From Escherichia hormaechei_A (GTDB lineage Bacteria; Pseudomonadota; Gammaproteobacteria; Enterobacterales; Enterobacteriaceae), in NCBI GenBank assembly GCA_042434945.1, contig CP170191.1, positions 1,860,001 to 1,924,000 on the forward strand: DNA of 64,000 nt, read 5' to 3'. The position numbers were made by a program, and so were the translations under genes. Of this stretch, positions 9,227 through 18,800 are shown piece by piece; the stretch's first letter is position 1, and every line of letters begins with the position of its first letter. The notes under the pieces are model-generated. The model saw nothing but the letters and a program-made list of their open reading frames with translations, had not been told where the DNA came from and searched no databases.

Positions 9227-9370
9227 GGTCGTCAGACTTCGCCCCCTTAATAGTCACTGCCGGTACGATTTGCTAATCCTTTCGGGTTAACAGGCTCTTT
9301 GAAAATTCGCCAGGTGTAGCAAATAGATGCTATAAGTTTTCCCTTTGATTTTTAGAAGACTGGCAGGGTA

Positions 9371-10249
9371 ATGGACAGAAAAAGAGCAACGCTGACAGGC
9401 CTGGCGGCCATATTGTTGTGGAGCACCATGGTGGGTCTCATCCGCAGCGTCAGTGAAGGACTGGGCCCGGTGGGCGGCGCGGCGATGATTTACACCGTCA
9501 GCGGGCTGTTGTGTCTGGTGACGGTGGGTTTTCCCGATCTTCGGCGTTTTTCCACGCGCTATCTCATTGCGGGCAGCATCCTGTTTGTCAGCTATGAGAT
9601 GTGCCTGGCCCTGTCGCTGGGGTATGCCGCGACGCGCTCACAGGCGATTGAAGTCGGTATGGTCAATTATCTGTGGCCAAGCCTGACGATTGCGTTCGCG
9701 ATTTTGTTCAACGGGCAAAAAACCACCCTGTGGGTGATCCCTGGGCTTCTCATCTCGCTGTTGGGTGTGTGCTGGGTTTTAGGTGGCGAAAACGGTCTGC
9801 AACTGAATGACATCATGCAGAACGTCGTTTCCAGTCCGCTAAGTTATGGGCTGGCGTTTGCTGGCGCTTTTATCTGGGCCGCCTACTGCACCGTCACCAG
9901 CAAGTATGCCAAAGGGCAAAATGGCATTACCCTTTTCGTCCTGCTGACCGCCCTGAGCCTGTGGGTCAAATATGCCGTCAGCGATCAGCCCGAAATGGTG
10001 TTCAGCGTCCCGGTTGTGGTGAAGCTATTGATGTGTGGGGTTGCGCTTGGCTTTGGCTACGCCGCCTGGAATATCGGTATTCTTCACGGTAACGTCACGG
10101 TGCTTGCGGCTGTCTCATATTTCACGCCAGTTCTTTCCGCCGCACTGGCGGCTATTCTGCTGAGTTCTCCGCTTTCACTCTCATTCTGGCAAGGGGCATT
10201 GATGGTGTGCGCCGGATCGTTACTGTGCTGGTATGCCACCCGCAAATAG
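9371..10249 (+). CDS. yddG: Aromatic amino acid / drug exporter YddG (DMT superfamily)
   Basis: This 292-residue inner-membrane protein has ten predicted helices in two EamA repeats. The segments VLWSTMVGLIR-type start, QAIEVGMVNYLWPSLTI and GILHGNVT...AAVSYFTPVLS match E. coli and Salmonella YddG. The E. coli protein exports aromatic amino acids. In Salmonella YddG works with porin OmpD in methyl viologen efflux, and an OmpD-type porin is the next gene here. It is divergent from fdnG. A hairpin terminator follows the stop. Confidence 0.93.
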   Translation: MDRKRATLTGLAAILLWSTMVGLIRSVSEGLGPVGGAAMIYTVSGLLCLVTVGFPDLRRFSTRYLIAGSILFVSYEMCLALSLGYAATRSQAIEVGMVNYLWPSLTIAFAILFNGQKTTLWVIPGLLISLLGVCWVLGGENGLQLNDIMQNVVSSPLSYGLAFAGAFIWAAYCTVTSKYAKGQNGITLFVLLTALSLWVKYAVSDQPEMVFSVPVVVKLLMCGVALGFGYAAWNIGILHGNVTVLAAVSYFTPVLSAALAAILLSSPLSLSFWQGALMVCAGSLLCWYATRK

Positions 10250-10258
10250 CATTTTTAT

Positions 10259-10289
10259 TTTTGCCGGGTACCGAATATGCCCGGCAAAA
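10259..10289 (+). terminator. Probable terminator of yddG
   Basis: A 10-base-pair perfect stem, TTTTGCCGGG pairing with CCCGGCAAAA around an 11-base loop, starts nine bases after the yddG stop. The flanking T and A runs allow it to work in either direction. Confidence 0.7.
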
Positions 10290-10875
10290 TATTAACAATA
10301 TTTTAATATGTGATCACACCCTCGAATATAATTCGTAACATTAGAGAGTAATTAAATTTCTGTATAGAGTGCTGTCAGAAAGCCAGCGTTGTTGTGGAAA
10401 TTGACATAAACTGACAACGAAGGTAACTAATTCAGCGCCAATATTCCCGCGCTATATAGCACAAAGTGCAATAGTTTATTTCTGAATATTTCTCTTAAAA
10501 AACAGGTTCTGGTTTCCCGAGAAATTTATAATCAACTGTTTTAAAAAAGGTTATCCTGCCACATGCTTTGACATTCCCTGCCAAACCCTTTTAATCCCAC
10601 CAAAAAACTAAAACGTCCGACAACTATTCACAGCCATATTATCCTGATTAGTTAATAATCACTTTATGTCTATATATTAACCTAATTGGCCGATTTAAGG
10701 GCAATTTATCCGATCAGGATCACACTAATTGAAATTATCTTTAATATTTTGAAACTTATTATTGAAAGCAGTCTACGGAATTTTAAAAATAGTCTGCCAT
10801 TGACGATAAGCCTGGTTTAAAAATCGCTCAGGTGGCTTAGGAAATACCTAAATAAAATTATAAGGATTATTTAAG
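10290..10875 (+). promoter_or_regulatory. Long AT-rich leader region upstream of the porin
   Basis: This stretch of almost 600 bases holds no credible gene. It is markedly AT-rich compared with its neighbours, with many A and T tracts. This is typical of porin promoters under OmpR, H-NS and small-RNA control. The porin ribosome binding site is AAGGA, followed by nine bases and the ATG at 10876. I could not assign OmpR sites or a transcription start reliably by eye. Confidence 0.5.
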
Positions 10876-11949
10876 ATGAAACTTAAATTAGTTGCAGTGG
10901 CAGTGACTTCCATGTTGGCAGCTGGCGTTGTTAACGCGGCTGAAGTTTTTAACAAAGACGGTAACAAACTGGATCTGTACGGCAAAGTTACTGGTCTGCA
11001 CTATTTTTCTGATGATGCTGGTAGCGACGGCGACAAAACGTATGTTCGTCTGGGCTTCAAAGGTGAAACTCAGATCAACGATCAGCTGACCGGATACGGT
11101 CAGTGGGAATATGAGTTCAAGGGCAATCGCTCTGAAGCTCAAGGTTCCGACGGCAACAAAACCCGTCTGGCTTACGCTGGTCTGAAATTCGATGAATTCG
11201 GTTCCTTCGACTACGGTCGTAACTACGGTGTGGCTTATGACATCGGCGCGTGGACTGACGTTCTGCCAGAGTTCGGTGGCGATACCTGGACGCAGACTGA
11301 CGGCTTCATGACCGGCCGTACCACTGGCGTTGCAACCTACCGTAACACCGACTTCTTTGGTCTGGTTGACGGCCTGAACGTGGCTGCTCAGTACCAGGGT
11401 AAAAACGACCGTGACGATATCACCGAATCCAACGGTGACGGCTGGGGTCTCTCTTCTACCTATGAATTCGACGGCTTCGGTGTGGGTGCGACCTACGCGA
11501 AATCTGACCGTACCGACCGTCAGGTTCGTGCTGCAAGCAACCTGAACGCCGGTGGCGAAAACGCAGAAGTCTGGGCTGCTGGCCTGAAGTACGATGCGAA
11601 CAACATCTACCTGGCAACCACCTACTCTGAAACCCGCAACATGACGGCGTTCGGTAACGGTCACGTTGCCAACAAAGCGCAGAACTTCGAAGTTGTGGCT
11701 CAGTACCAGTTCGACTTCGGTCTGCGTCCGTCCATCGCTTACCTGAAATCCAAAGGTAAAGACATCGGTTCTTATGGCGACCAGGACCTGGTTGAATACG
11801 TTGACGTTGGCGCGAGCTACTACTTCAACAAAAACATGTCCACCTATGTTGATTACAAAATCAACCTCGTGGATGACAGCCAGTTCACCAAAGATGCCAA
11901 AGTGGCTACCGACAACATCGTAGCTGTAGGTCTGACCTACCAGTTCTAA
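10876..11949 (+). CDS. ompD: General outer-membrane porin, OmpD/NmpC type
   Basis: This 357-residue trimeric porin forms a 16-stranded beta barrel for passive diffusion of small hydrophilic solutes. It has a 21-residue signal peptide (ending VVNA, mature AEVFNKDG), the constriction-loop motif PEFGGDTW and the terminal Phe needed for BamA recognition. Among OmpC/F/N/D paralogues it fits OmpD best, because of sequence features such as VWAAGLKYDANNIYLATTYSET and because its neighbours (yddG, smvA) are those of Salmonella ompD. OmpN, next to yddG in E. coli, is the alternative label. Codon use is strongly biased, indicating high expression. Confidence 0.85.
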   Translation: MKLKLVAVAVTSMLAAGVVNAAEVFNKDGNKLDLYGKVTGLHYFSDDAGSDGDKTYVRLGFKGETQINDQLTGYGQWEYEFKGNRSEAQGSDGNKTRLAYAGLKFDEFGSFDYGRNYGVAYDIGAWTDVLPEFGGDTWTQTDGFMTGRTTGVATYRNTDFFGLVDGLNVAAQYQGKNDRDDITESNGDGWGLSSTYEFDGFGVGATYAKSDRTDRQVRAASNLNAGGENAEVWAAGLKYDANNIYLATTYSETRNMTAFGNGHVANKAQNFEVVAQYQFDFGLRPSIAYLKSKGKDIGSYGDQDLVEYVDVGASYYFNKNMSTYVDYKINLVDDSQFTKDAKVATDNIVAVGLTYQF

Positions 11950-11963
11950 GATCTGTTAGTTCA

Positions 11964-11995
11964 AAAGGCCAGCCCTCGCGGCTGGCCTTTTTTTT
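11964..11995 (+). terminator. Rho-independent terminator of the porin gene
   Basis: An 11-base-pair stem, AAAGGCCAGCC pairing with GGCTGGCCTTT, is followed by an uninterrupted run of T. It begins 14 bases after the porin stop and ends at the 3' end of the convergent smvA gene. Confidence 0.95.
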
Positions 11996-13484
11996 ACTGC
12001 TGCCCTCCGACCTTCGCCAGACTAAACCAGATCCCGACCGCCAGAATCAGCAGCATGCCTCCCGCACTGCCCAGGGCCACGCTGTGCGAGGTGATGAACG
12101 CGGTTTTCGCCGCCGTCATCACCGGCTCGGCCAGCGACGGCGTCAGCTCCTGCGCCACCTTCATCGCTTCACCGATGGACGACGAGGCTTTATCGGTCAG
12201 CGACGCGCTCAGCCCCTGCGGCAGTACAATAGACGCCGAAAAGCTGCGGGTTAACAGCAGACCGAAAATGGCGATCCCCAGACCAGCACCCAGCTCGTAG
12301 GACATGGTTTCGATCGCGCCTGCGGCGGCCGCTTTCTCTTTCGGCGCGGCAGCCATGATCGCTGACGTCGATGCCAGCAGTGCGCTGGCGGCACTGAAGC
12401 CCAGCAGCACCATCAGGCTCCACGCCTGCCACTGTTGGGTGCTGAAATCGAGCGTCGACAGGCCGATAAAACTGACCGCGCTAAGCCCCATGCCTCCGGC
12501 CGCGACAATGCGCAGCCCCAGACGCCCGACCAGCACACCCGCGATCGGCCCGCTAAATCCGCTCGCCACCATCACCGGCAGCATAAATATCCCTGCTTCA
12601 AACGGCGTAAAACCATGCACGAACTGCAACTCCTGCGCCATCAGCAGTTCAAAGCCCACCAGCGCAATCATGGCGGTCATCGCCATGACCACGCCGCTTA
12701 AAATAATGCGATGGCAAAACAGGCGCATGTCGATCATCGGCACGCGCGCGCGTAGCTGGATACGGACGAAGATAAACAGCATTACCGCTCCGGTAAGCAG
12801 CGTACAGGCCACCATCCACGGCGACAGCACCCCTTTCAGGGCGGTTTTGGCGCTATAGACCAGCAGTAAAATCGCCACAATCAGCATAATGGCATGGCTG
12901 ATATTGAGCGGCTGTTCGGGCCGCCCCTGCTGAGCAGGCACCAGGCGCGCAGCAAGCGAAACCACGATCAGCACGATCGGCACGTTAATCAGGAACACCG
13001 ACCCCCAGTAAAAGTGCTCCAGCAGCATGCCGCCAATCAGCGGGCCAAACGCCGCGCCGCCCGACCCAACGGCAGCCCAGACGCCGAGGGCGATATTACG
13101 GTGCCGCACGTCAATAAACAGGGTGCGGATCCCTGCAAGCGTAGCCGGAATGATCATCGCCGCGCCAATCGCCAGCGACGCGCGGGCGGCAATCAGCCAG
13201 CCCGCGGACGGCGCAAAAGCCGCCGCTAACGATGACAGGCCAAACAGCACGCTGCCGATCATCAGCAGGCGCTTAAAACCTATGCGATCGCCCAGCGCGC
13301 CCATCGGCAGCACCATTCCCGCCATCACCAGCGAGTAAATATCAATAATCCACAGCAATTCGTTGCCGCTGGCACCCAGCGTCATGCTCAATGTTGGCGC
13401 CGCCACGTGCAGCACCGTCGCGTCAATCGCCACCGGGATATACACCAGCACGATAATCACTAACGCTAACCACTGACGAAACAT
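11994..13484 (-). CDS. smvA: MFS efflux pump SmvA
   Basis: This 496-residue, 14-helix DHA2-type proton-driven exporter of the inner membrane matches Salmonella SmvA along its length. The motif after helix 2-3 is MGALGDRIGFKRLLM, and motif C-like GSGGAAFGPLIGG follows. SmvA exports methyl viologen, quaternary ammonium biocides such as cetrimide and octenidine, chlorhexidine and acriflavine. It is divergent from its TetR regulator, and two palindromic operators lie between them. The gene order with ompD and yddG matches Salmonella. Confidence 0.94.
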   Translation of the reverse strand: MFRQWLALVIIVLVYIPVAIDATVLHVAAPTLSMTLGASGNELLWIIDIYSLVMAGMVLPMGALGDRIGFKRLLMIGSVLFGLSSLAAAFAPSAGWLIAARASLAIGAAMIIPATLAGIRTLFIDVRHRNIALGVWAAVGSGGAAFGPLIGGMLLEHFYWGSVFLINVPIVLIVVSLAARLVPAQQGRPEQPLNISHAIMLIVAILLLVYSAKTALKGVLSPWMVACTLLTGAVMLFIFVRIQLRARVPMIDMRLFCHRIILSGVVMAMTAMIALVGFELLMAQELQFVHGFTPFEAGIFMLPVMVASGFSGPIAGVLVGRLGLRIVAAGGMGLSAVSFIGLSTLDFSTQQWQAWSLMVLLGFSAASALLASTSAIMAAAPKEKAAAAGAIETMSYELGAGLGIAIFGLLLTRSFSASIVLPQGLSASLTDKASSSIGEAMKVAQELTPSLAEPVMTAAKTAFITSHSVALGSAGGMLLILAVGIWFSLAKVGGQQ

Positions 13485-13506
13485 AAATTTCCTTTTCAGT
13501 TAAAAA

Positions 13507-13557
13507 CTGGACACATGTCCAGAATGCGATCCTACGTAAAGTTGAACACTTGTCCAG
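13507..13557. promoter_or_regulatory. Two operator palindromes between smvA and its TetR regulator
   Basis: Site 1 (13507-13522) has arms CTGGACA and TGTCCAG separated by two bases. Site 2 (13542-13557) has arms TTGAACA and TGTCCAG with the same spacing and lies 35 bases away. They sit in the only divergent promoter region of the pair, so binding of the TetR protein is the natural reading. One site may control each direction. Confidence 0.75.
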
Positions 13558-13600
13558 CTCTTTGTTACACTCGTTTCGTTGCCATTGAGAGTGAGAAATT

Positions 13601-14176
13601 ATGCGTTATCTGAGCAAGGACGAGCGGCGGGAAGAGATCCTCCAGGCCGCGATGCGCGTGGCGCTGACCGAAGGATTCGCTGCGATGACCGTGCGCCGCA
13701 TCGCCACCGAAGCGGGCGTCGCCACCGGGCAGGTGCATCACCACTTTGCGTCGGCGGGCGAGCTTAAGTCGCTGGCGTTTGTCCGGCTGATCCGCGATTT
13801 GCTGGATGCTGAAATCGTTGGCGAAAACGCCGGCTGGCGTGAGCGCCTGCATGCCATGCTCGGCAGCGATGACGGCGGGTTTGAGCCCTACATTCGACTG
13901 TGGCGGGAGGCGCAAATTCTCGCCAGCCGGGATAGCGATATCAAAGGCGCCTACGTTTTGACCATGGAGATGTGGCACCAGGAAACGGTCGCGATTATCC
14001 GCGCCGGGGCGGAGGCCAACGCCTTTACGCTTGCTGACCAGCCGGAAAATATCGCCTGGCGTTTAATTGGTCTGGTATGTGGCCTGGATGGCATATACGT
14101 ATTAAATATGCCTGAAATGGACGACGCGGCATTTAATAAGCATCTGGATAAGCTTATTTCCCTCGAATTGTTTTAA
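13601..14176 (+). CDS. smvR: TetR family repressor of smvA (SmvR-like)
   Basis: This 191-residue protein has an N-terminal TetR helix-turn-helix (RREEILQAAMRVALTEGF then TVRRIATEAGVATGQVHHHF) and an all-helical ligand-binding and dimerisation domain. Its divergent position next to smvA is that of SmvR, whose loss raises SmvA-mediated tolerance to cationic biocides in Klebsiella and other enterics. The ATG at 13601 follows GAGAGTGAG. A hairpin terminator follows at 14228. Confidence 0.88.
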   Translation: MRYLSKDERREEILQAAMRVALTEGFAAMTVRRIATEAGVATGQVHHHFASAGELKSLAFVRLIRDLLDAEIVGENAGWRERLHAMLGSDDGGFEPYIRLWREAQILASRDSDIKGAYVLTMEMWHQETVAIIRAGAEANAFTLADQPENIAWRLIGLVCGLDGIYVLNMPEMDDAAFNKHLDKLISLELF

Positions 14177-14194
14177 TACTCCCATCGGGGTATT
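14175..14194. promoter_or_regulatory. NarL/NarP-like 7-2-7 palindrome or short hairpin
   Basis: TACTCCC and CGGGGTA (14177-14192) flank the dinucleotide AT, an arrangement like paired NarL/NarP heptamers, and the flanking AA/TT extend the palindrome. It lies just after the smvR stop, about 190 bases before narU. Neither heptamer fully fits the consensus, and a strong terminator lies between it and narU, so control of narU is doubtful. Confidence 0.25.
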
Positions 14195-14227
14195 AATTTC
14201 CGCAAATAGTTACAATTAGTAACACAT

Positions 14228-14273
14228 AAAGCGAACCCTGATTCCCATTCCAAACTCAGGGATTCGCTTTTTT
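14228..14273 (+). terminator. Rho-independent terminator of smvR
   Basis: AAAGCGAA with CCCTGA pairs with TCAGGG with TTCGCTTT around a 14-base loop, with one small internal mismatch, followed by six T. It separates smvR from narU. Confidence 0.85.
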
Positions 14274-14386
14274 ATCTATCCTTTCAGATGTATCCCATAA
14301 CATCCAAAAAATTCTACAAACTGCCGAAAGGTATCTTTCTGTTTTCACTTCTTTTTTCTCTCCATTTGGGTAAGCAAGAGGGTGAT

Positions 14387-15772
14387 ATGTCACATCAAAG
14401 CGAGAAGAGTAATCAGCATCTGTTGAGTAACTGGAAACCGGAAAACGCGCAATTTTGGGAGAATAAAGGGAAACATATCGCACGTAGAAACCTGTGGATT
14501 TCCGTGGCGTGTTTGCTTCTCGCGTTTTGTGTATGGATGTTGTTTAGCGCTATTGCGGTAAATCTTAATAAGGTCGGATTTAATTTCAGCACCGATCAGC
14601 TTTTTATGCTAACGGCATTACCTTCTCTTTCCGGCGCGATATTGCGTGTCCCCTACTCTTTTATGGTGCCGATATTTGGCGGACGTTACTGGACCGTGTT
14701 AAGTACCGTTATCCTGGTCGTACCCTGTGTCTGGCTTGGGATCGCCATCCAGAATACCGCTACGCCTTACTGGATCTTTATCATCATCGCACTGCTGTGC
14801 GGTTTTGCCGGGGCCAACTTCGCTTCCAGCATGGGAAACATCAGTTTCTTCTTCCCGAAAGCCAGACAGGGCAGCGCTCTGGGCATTAACGGCGGGCTGG
14901 GTAACCTGGGCGTGAGCGTGATGCAGCTGGTTGCGCCGCTGGTGATTTTTCTGCCGATGTTTACCTTCCTCGGCGTTCACGGCGTCCCCCAGGAGGATGG
15001 CTCGACGATGTGGCTGGCGAACGCGGCGTGGATCTGGGCCCCGCTGCTGATTCTTGCTACCCTTGCGGCGTTTTTTGGCATGAACGACATCGCCAGCTCG
15101 AAAGCGTCCATTGCCAGCCAGCTTCCGGTGCTTAAGCGCTTTCACCTCTGGCTGCTGAGCCTGCTTTATCTGGCAACCTTCGGCTCGTTTATCGGTTTCT
15201 CGGCAGGCTTTGCTATGCTGTCGAAAACCCAGTTTCCGGACGTAAATATCCTCCACCTCGCCTTCTTTGGCCCGCTGATCGGCGCTCTGGCGCGTTCGGC
15301 TGGCGGAATGATTTCAGACAGGCTGGGCGGCGTACGGGTGACGCTGATCAACTTCGTCTTTATGGCCATCTTTAGCGCCCTGATTTTCCTGACGCTCCCC
15401 GGGTCTGGTTCAGGCAGTTTTATCGCCTTCTATCTGGTCTTTATGGGCCTGTTCCTCACCGCAGGCCTGGGCAGCGGCTCGACCTTCCAGATGATCGCGA
15501 TTATCTTTCGCCAAATCACCCTCGACCGCGTAAAAAAACAGGGCGGGAGCGACGAACAGGCACAGCATGAAGCGGTGACCGAAACGGCTGCCGCGCTGGG
15601 CTTTATCTCTGCCATCGGTGCGGTAGGCGGGTTCTTTATTCCCAAATCCTTTGGCACATCCCTGGCGATGACCGGTTCCCCGGTGGGCGCCATGAAAGTC
15701 TTCCTCGTGTTTTACATCGTCTGCGTGCTCGTCACCTGGCTGGTGTACGGCCGCAAATCCTCACAAAAATAA
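14387..15772 (+). CDS. narU: Nitrate/nitrite transporter NarU
   Basis: This 461-residue MFS protein of the inner membrane imports nitrate and exports nitrite for the Nar Z system. Family signatures include GFAGANFASSMGNISFFFP and GGLGNLGVSVMQ (the nitrate signature, in which the conserved arginines of helices 2 and 8 bind the anion). The ATG at 14387 was chosen over an ATG 33 codons upstream because MSHQSEKSNQHLLSNWKPEN aligns with the E. coli start, and GAGGG lies six bases before it. E. coli narU is induced in stationary phase. It directly precedes narZYWV with a 67-base gap. Confidence 0.95.
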   Translation: MSHQSEKSNQHLLSNWKPENAQFWENKGKHIARRNLWISVACLLLAFCVWMLFSAIAVNLNKVGFNFSTDQLFMLTALPSLSGAILRVPYSFMVPIFGGRYWTVLSTVILVVPCVWLGIAIQNTATPYWIFIIIALLCGFAGANFASSMGNISFFFPKARQGSALGINGGLGNLGVSVMQLVAPLVIFLPMFTFLGVHGVPQEDGSTMWLANAAWIWAPLLILATLAAFFGMNDIASSKASIASQLPVLKRFHLWLLSLLYLATFGSFIGFSAGFAMLSKTQFPDVNILHLAFFGPLIGALARSAGGMISDRLGGVRVTLINFVFMAIFSALIFLTLPGSGSGSFIAFYLVFMGLFLTAGLGSGSTFQMIAIIFRQITLDRVKKQGGSDEQAQHEAVTETAAALGFISAIGAVGGFFIPKSFGTSLAMTGSPVGAMKVFLVFYIVCVLVTWLVYGRKSSQK

Positions 15773-15839
15773 TAACTACCTCTTCGCCGGAGCGTGATGT
15801 CTCACCCTCCGGCCATGCTATCGAAGCAGGAGTCATGTC

Positions 15840-18800
15840 ATGAGTAAACTTTTGGATCGCTTTCGCTACTTCAAACAAAAGGGCGAAACCTTTGCCGATG
15901 GTCACGGACAGGTGATGCATAGCAACCGCGACTGGGAGGACAGCTATCGCCAGCGTTGGCAGTTCGACAAAATCGTGCGTTCCACCCACGGTGTTAACTG
16001 TACAGGCTCCTGTAGCTGGAAAATCTACGTTAAAAATGGTCTGGTGACCTGGGAAATCCAACAGACCGACTACCCGCGCACTCGCCCTGACCTGCCCAAT
16101 CATGAACCTCGCGGCTGCCCGCGTGGCGCAAGTTACTCCTGGTATCTTTACAGCGCTAACCGCCTGAAATACCCGCTCATTCGTAAACGACTGATTGAAC
16201 TGTGGCGCGAAGCCCTCAAGCAACACAGCGATCCGGTACTGGCGTGGGCATCGATTATGAACGATCCGCAAAAGTGCCTGAGCTACAAACAAGTGCGTGG
16301 GCGCGGCGGGTTTATCCGCTCCAACTGGCAGGAACTAAACCAGCTGATTGCCGCCGCTAACGTCTGGACCATCAAAACCTACGGCCCGGATCGCGTTGCC
16401 GGTTTCTCGCCGATCCCGGCGATGTCGATGGTTTCTTACGCCGCCGGAACGCGTTATCTGTCGCTGCTTGGCGGCACCTGTTTAAGTTTCTACGACTGGT
16501 ATTGCGACCTGCCGCCCGCCTCGCCGATGACCTGGGGCGAGCAAACCGACGTACCGGAATCTGCCGACTGGTATAACTCCAGCTACATCATCGCCTGGGG
16601 GTCTAACGTACCGCAGACACGTACGCCGGACGCCCACTTCTTTACCGAAGTACGCTACAAAGGCACTAAAACCATCGCCATTACCCCTGACTACTCTGAA
16701 GTGGCCAAATTGTGCGACCAGTGGCTGGCACCGAAACAAGGCACTGATAGCGCCCTGGCGATGGCAATGGGCCATGTGATTTTAAAAGAGTTTCATCTCG
16801 ATAATCCCAGCGACTACTTTATCAACTACTGCCGCCGCTACAGCGACATGCCGATGCTGGTAATGCTGGAGCCTCGCGACGATGGTAGCTACGTTCCCGG
16901 GCGCATGATCCGCGCATCTGACCTGGTGGATGGACTGGGCGAAAGCAACAATCCGCAGTGGAAAACCGTAGCAGTTAATACCGCAGGTGAATTGGTAGTG
17001 CCGAACGGTTCGATTGGTTTCCGCTGGGGAGAAAAAGGCAAATGGAATCTGGAATCCATTGCCGCCGGTACGGAAACCGAATTGTCGTTAACCCTGCTCG
17101 GTCAACATGACGCTGTTGCAGGCGTGGCCTTCCCCTACTTTGGCGGCATTGAAAATCCGCATTTTCGCAGCGTAAAACACAATCCGGTGCTGGTGCGCCA
17201 ATTGCCCGTTAAAAACCTGACGTTAGTCGATGGCAACACCTGTCCGGTGGTCAGCGTTTATGATTTGGTACTGGCGAATTACGGCCTCGATCGCGGGCTG
17301 GAAGATGAAAACAGTGCGAAAGATTACGCTGAAATCAAACCGTACACCCCAGCCTGGGGTGAGCAAATTACCGGCGTGCCGCGCCAGTATATTGAAACCA
17401 TCGCCCGTGAATTTGCCGATACCGCCCATAAAACGCATGGGCGCTCGATGATTATCCTCGGCGCAGGTGTTAACCACTGGTATCACATGGACATGAACTA
17501 CCGCGGGATGATCAATATGCTGATCTTCTGCGGTTGTGTCGGGCAAAGCGGTGGCGGCTGGGCACACTATGTCGGCCAGGAAAAACTGCGCCCACAAACC
17601 GGCTGGTTGCCACTGGCCTTTGCGCTCGACTGGAACCGACCACCGCGCCAAATGAACAGCACCTCGTTTTTCTACAATCATTCCAGCCAATGGCGCTATG
17701 AAAAAGTCTCTGCTCAGGAGTTACTTTCACCGCTCGCCGATGCCAGTAAGTACAGCGGTCATCTGATTGATTTCAACGTTCGCGCCGAACGTATGGGCTG
17801 GCTACCTTCTGCGCCGCAGCTGGGGCGTAACCCGCTCGGGATTAAAGCTGAAGCCGACAAGGCCGGATTATCCCCCACAGAATTTACCGCCCAGGCGCTG
17901 AAATCGGGCGATTTACGTATGGCCTGCGAACAACCAGATAGCAGCAGCAATCATCCGCGTAATTTGTTTGTCTGGCGCTCTAACCTGCTTGGCTCCTCCG
18001 GCAAAGGCCACGAGTATATGCAGAAGTATCTGCTGGGGACCGAAAGCGGGATTCAGGGCGAGGAACTCGGTGCCAGCGACGGGATCAAACCGGAAGAAGT
18101 CGAGTGGCAAACTGCAGCGATTGAAGGCAAGCTCGACCTGCTGGTGACGCTCGACTTCCGCATGTCCAGTACCTGCCTGTTCTCCGATATCGTTCTGCCC
18201 ACCGCCACCTGGTACGAAAAAGACGATATGAACACCTCGGATATGCATCCGTTTATTCATCCGCTTTCTGCGGCGGTCGATCCGGCGTGGGAATCACGCA
18301 GCGACTGGGAAATCTACAAAGGTATCGCCAAAGCATTTTCGCAAGTGTGCGTGGGTCATCTTGGCAAAGAAACCGACGTGGTATTACAACCCCTACTGCA
18401 TGACTCTCCGGCAGAGCTCTCACAGCCGTGTGAAGTGCTCGACTGGCGCAAAGGCGAATGCGATCTGATTCCAGGCAAAACCGCGCCGAATATTGTGGCG
18501 GTGGAGCGCGACTACCCTGCTACGTATGAACGCTTTACCTCGCTCGGGCCATTGATGGACAAACTTGGCAATGGCGGTAAAGGGATTTCGTGGAATACCC
18601 AGGATGAAATCGATTTCCTCGGCAAACTCAATTACACCAAGCGTGATGGCCCGGCACAGGGGCGTCCGCTGATTGACACCGCCATTGACGCTTCAGAAGT
18701 GATTCTGGCACTGGCACCGGAAACCAACGGTCATGTTGCAGTCAAAGCGTGGCAGGCGCTGGGCGAGATCACCGGGCGCGAACATACCCATCTGGCGCTG

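Noticed and set aside
9231..9290. NarL heptamers in the fdnG promoter region
   Set aside because: TACGATT-like words are present, but none fits the consensus well enough; sites are expected from E. coli but cannot be supported by eye.
10290..10875. MicC small RNA gene near the porin
   Set aside because: The known MicC 5' sequence and its GC hairpin terminator are not present in this region.
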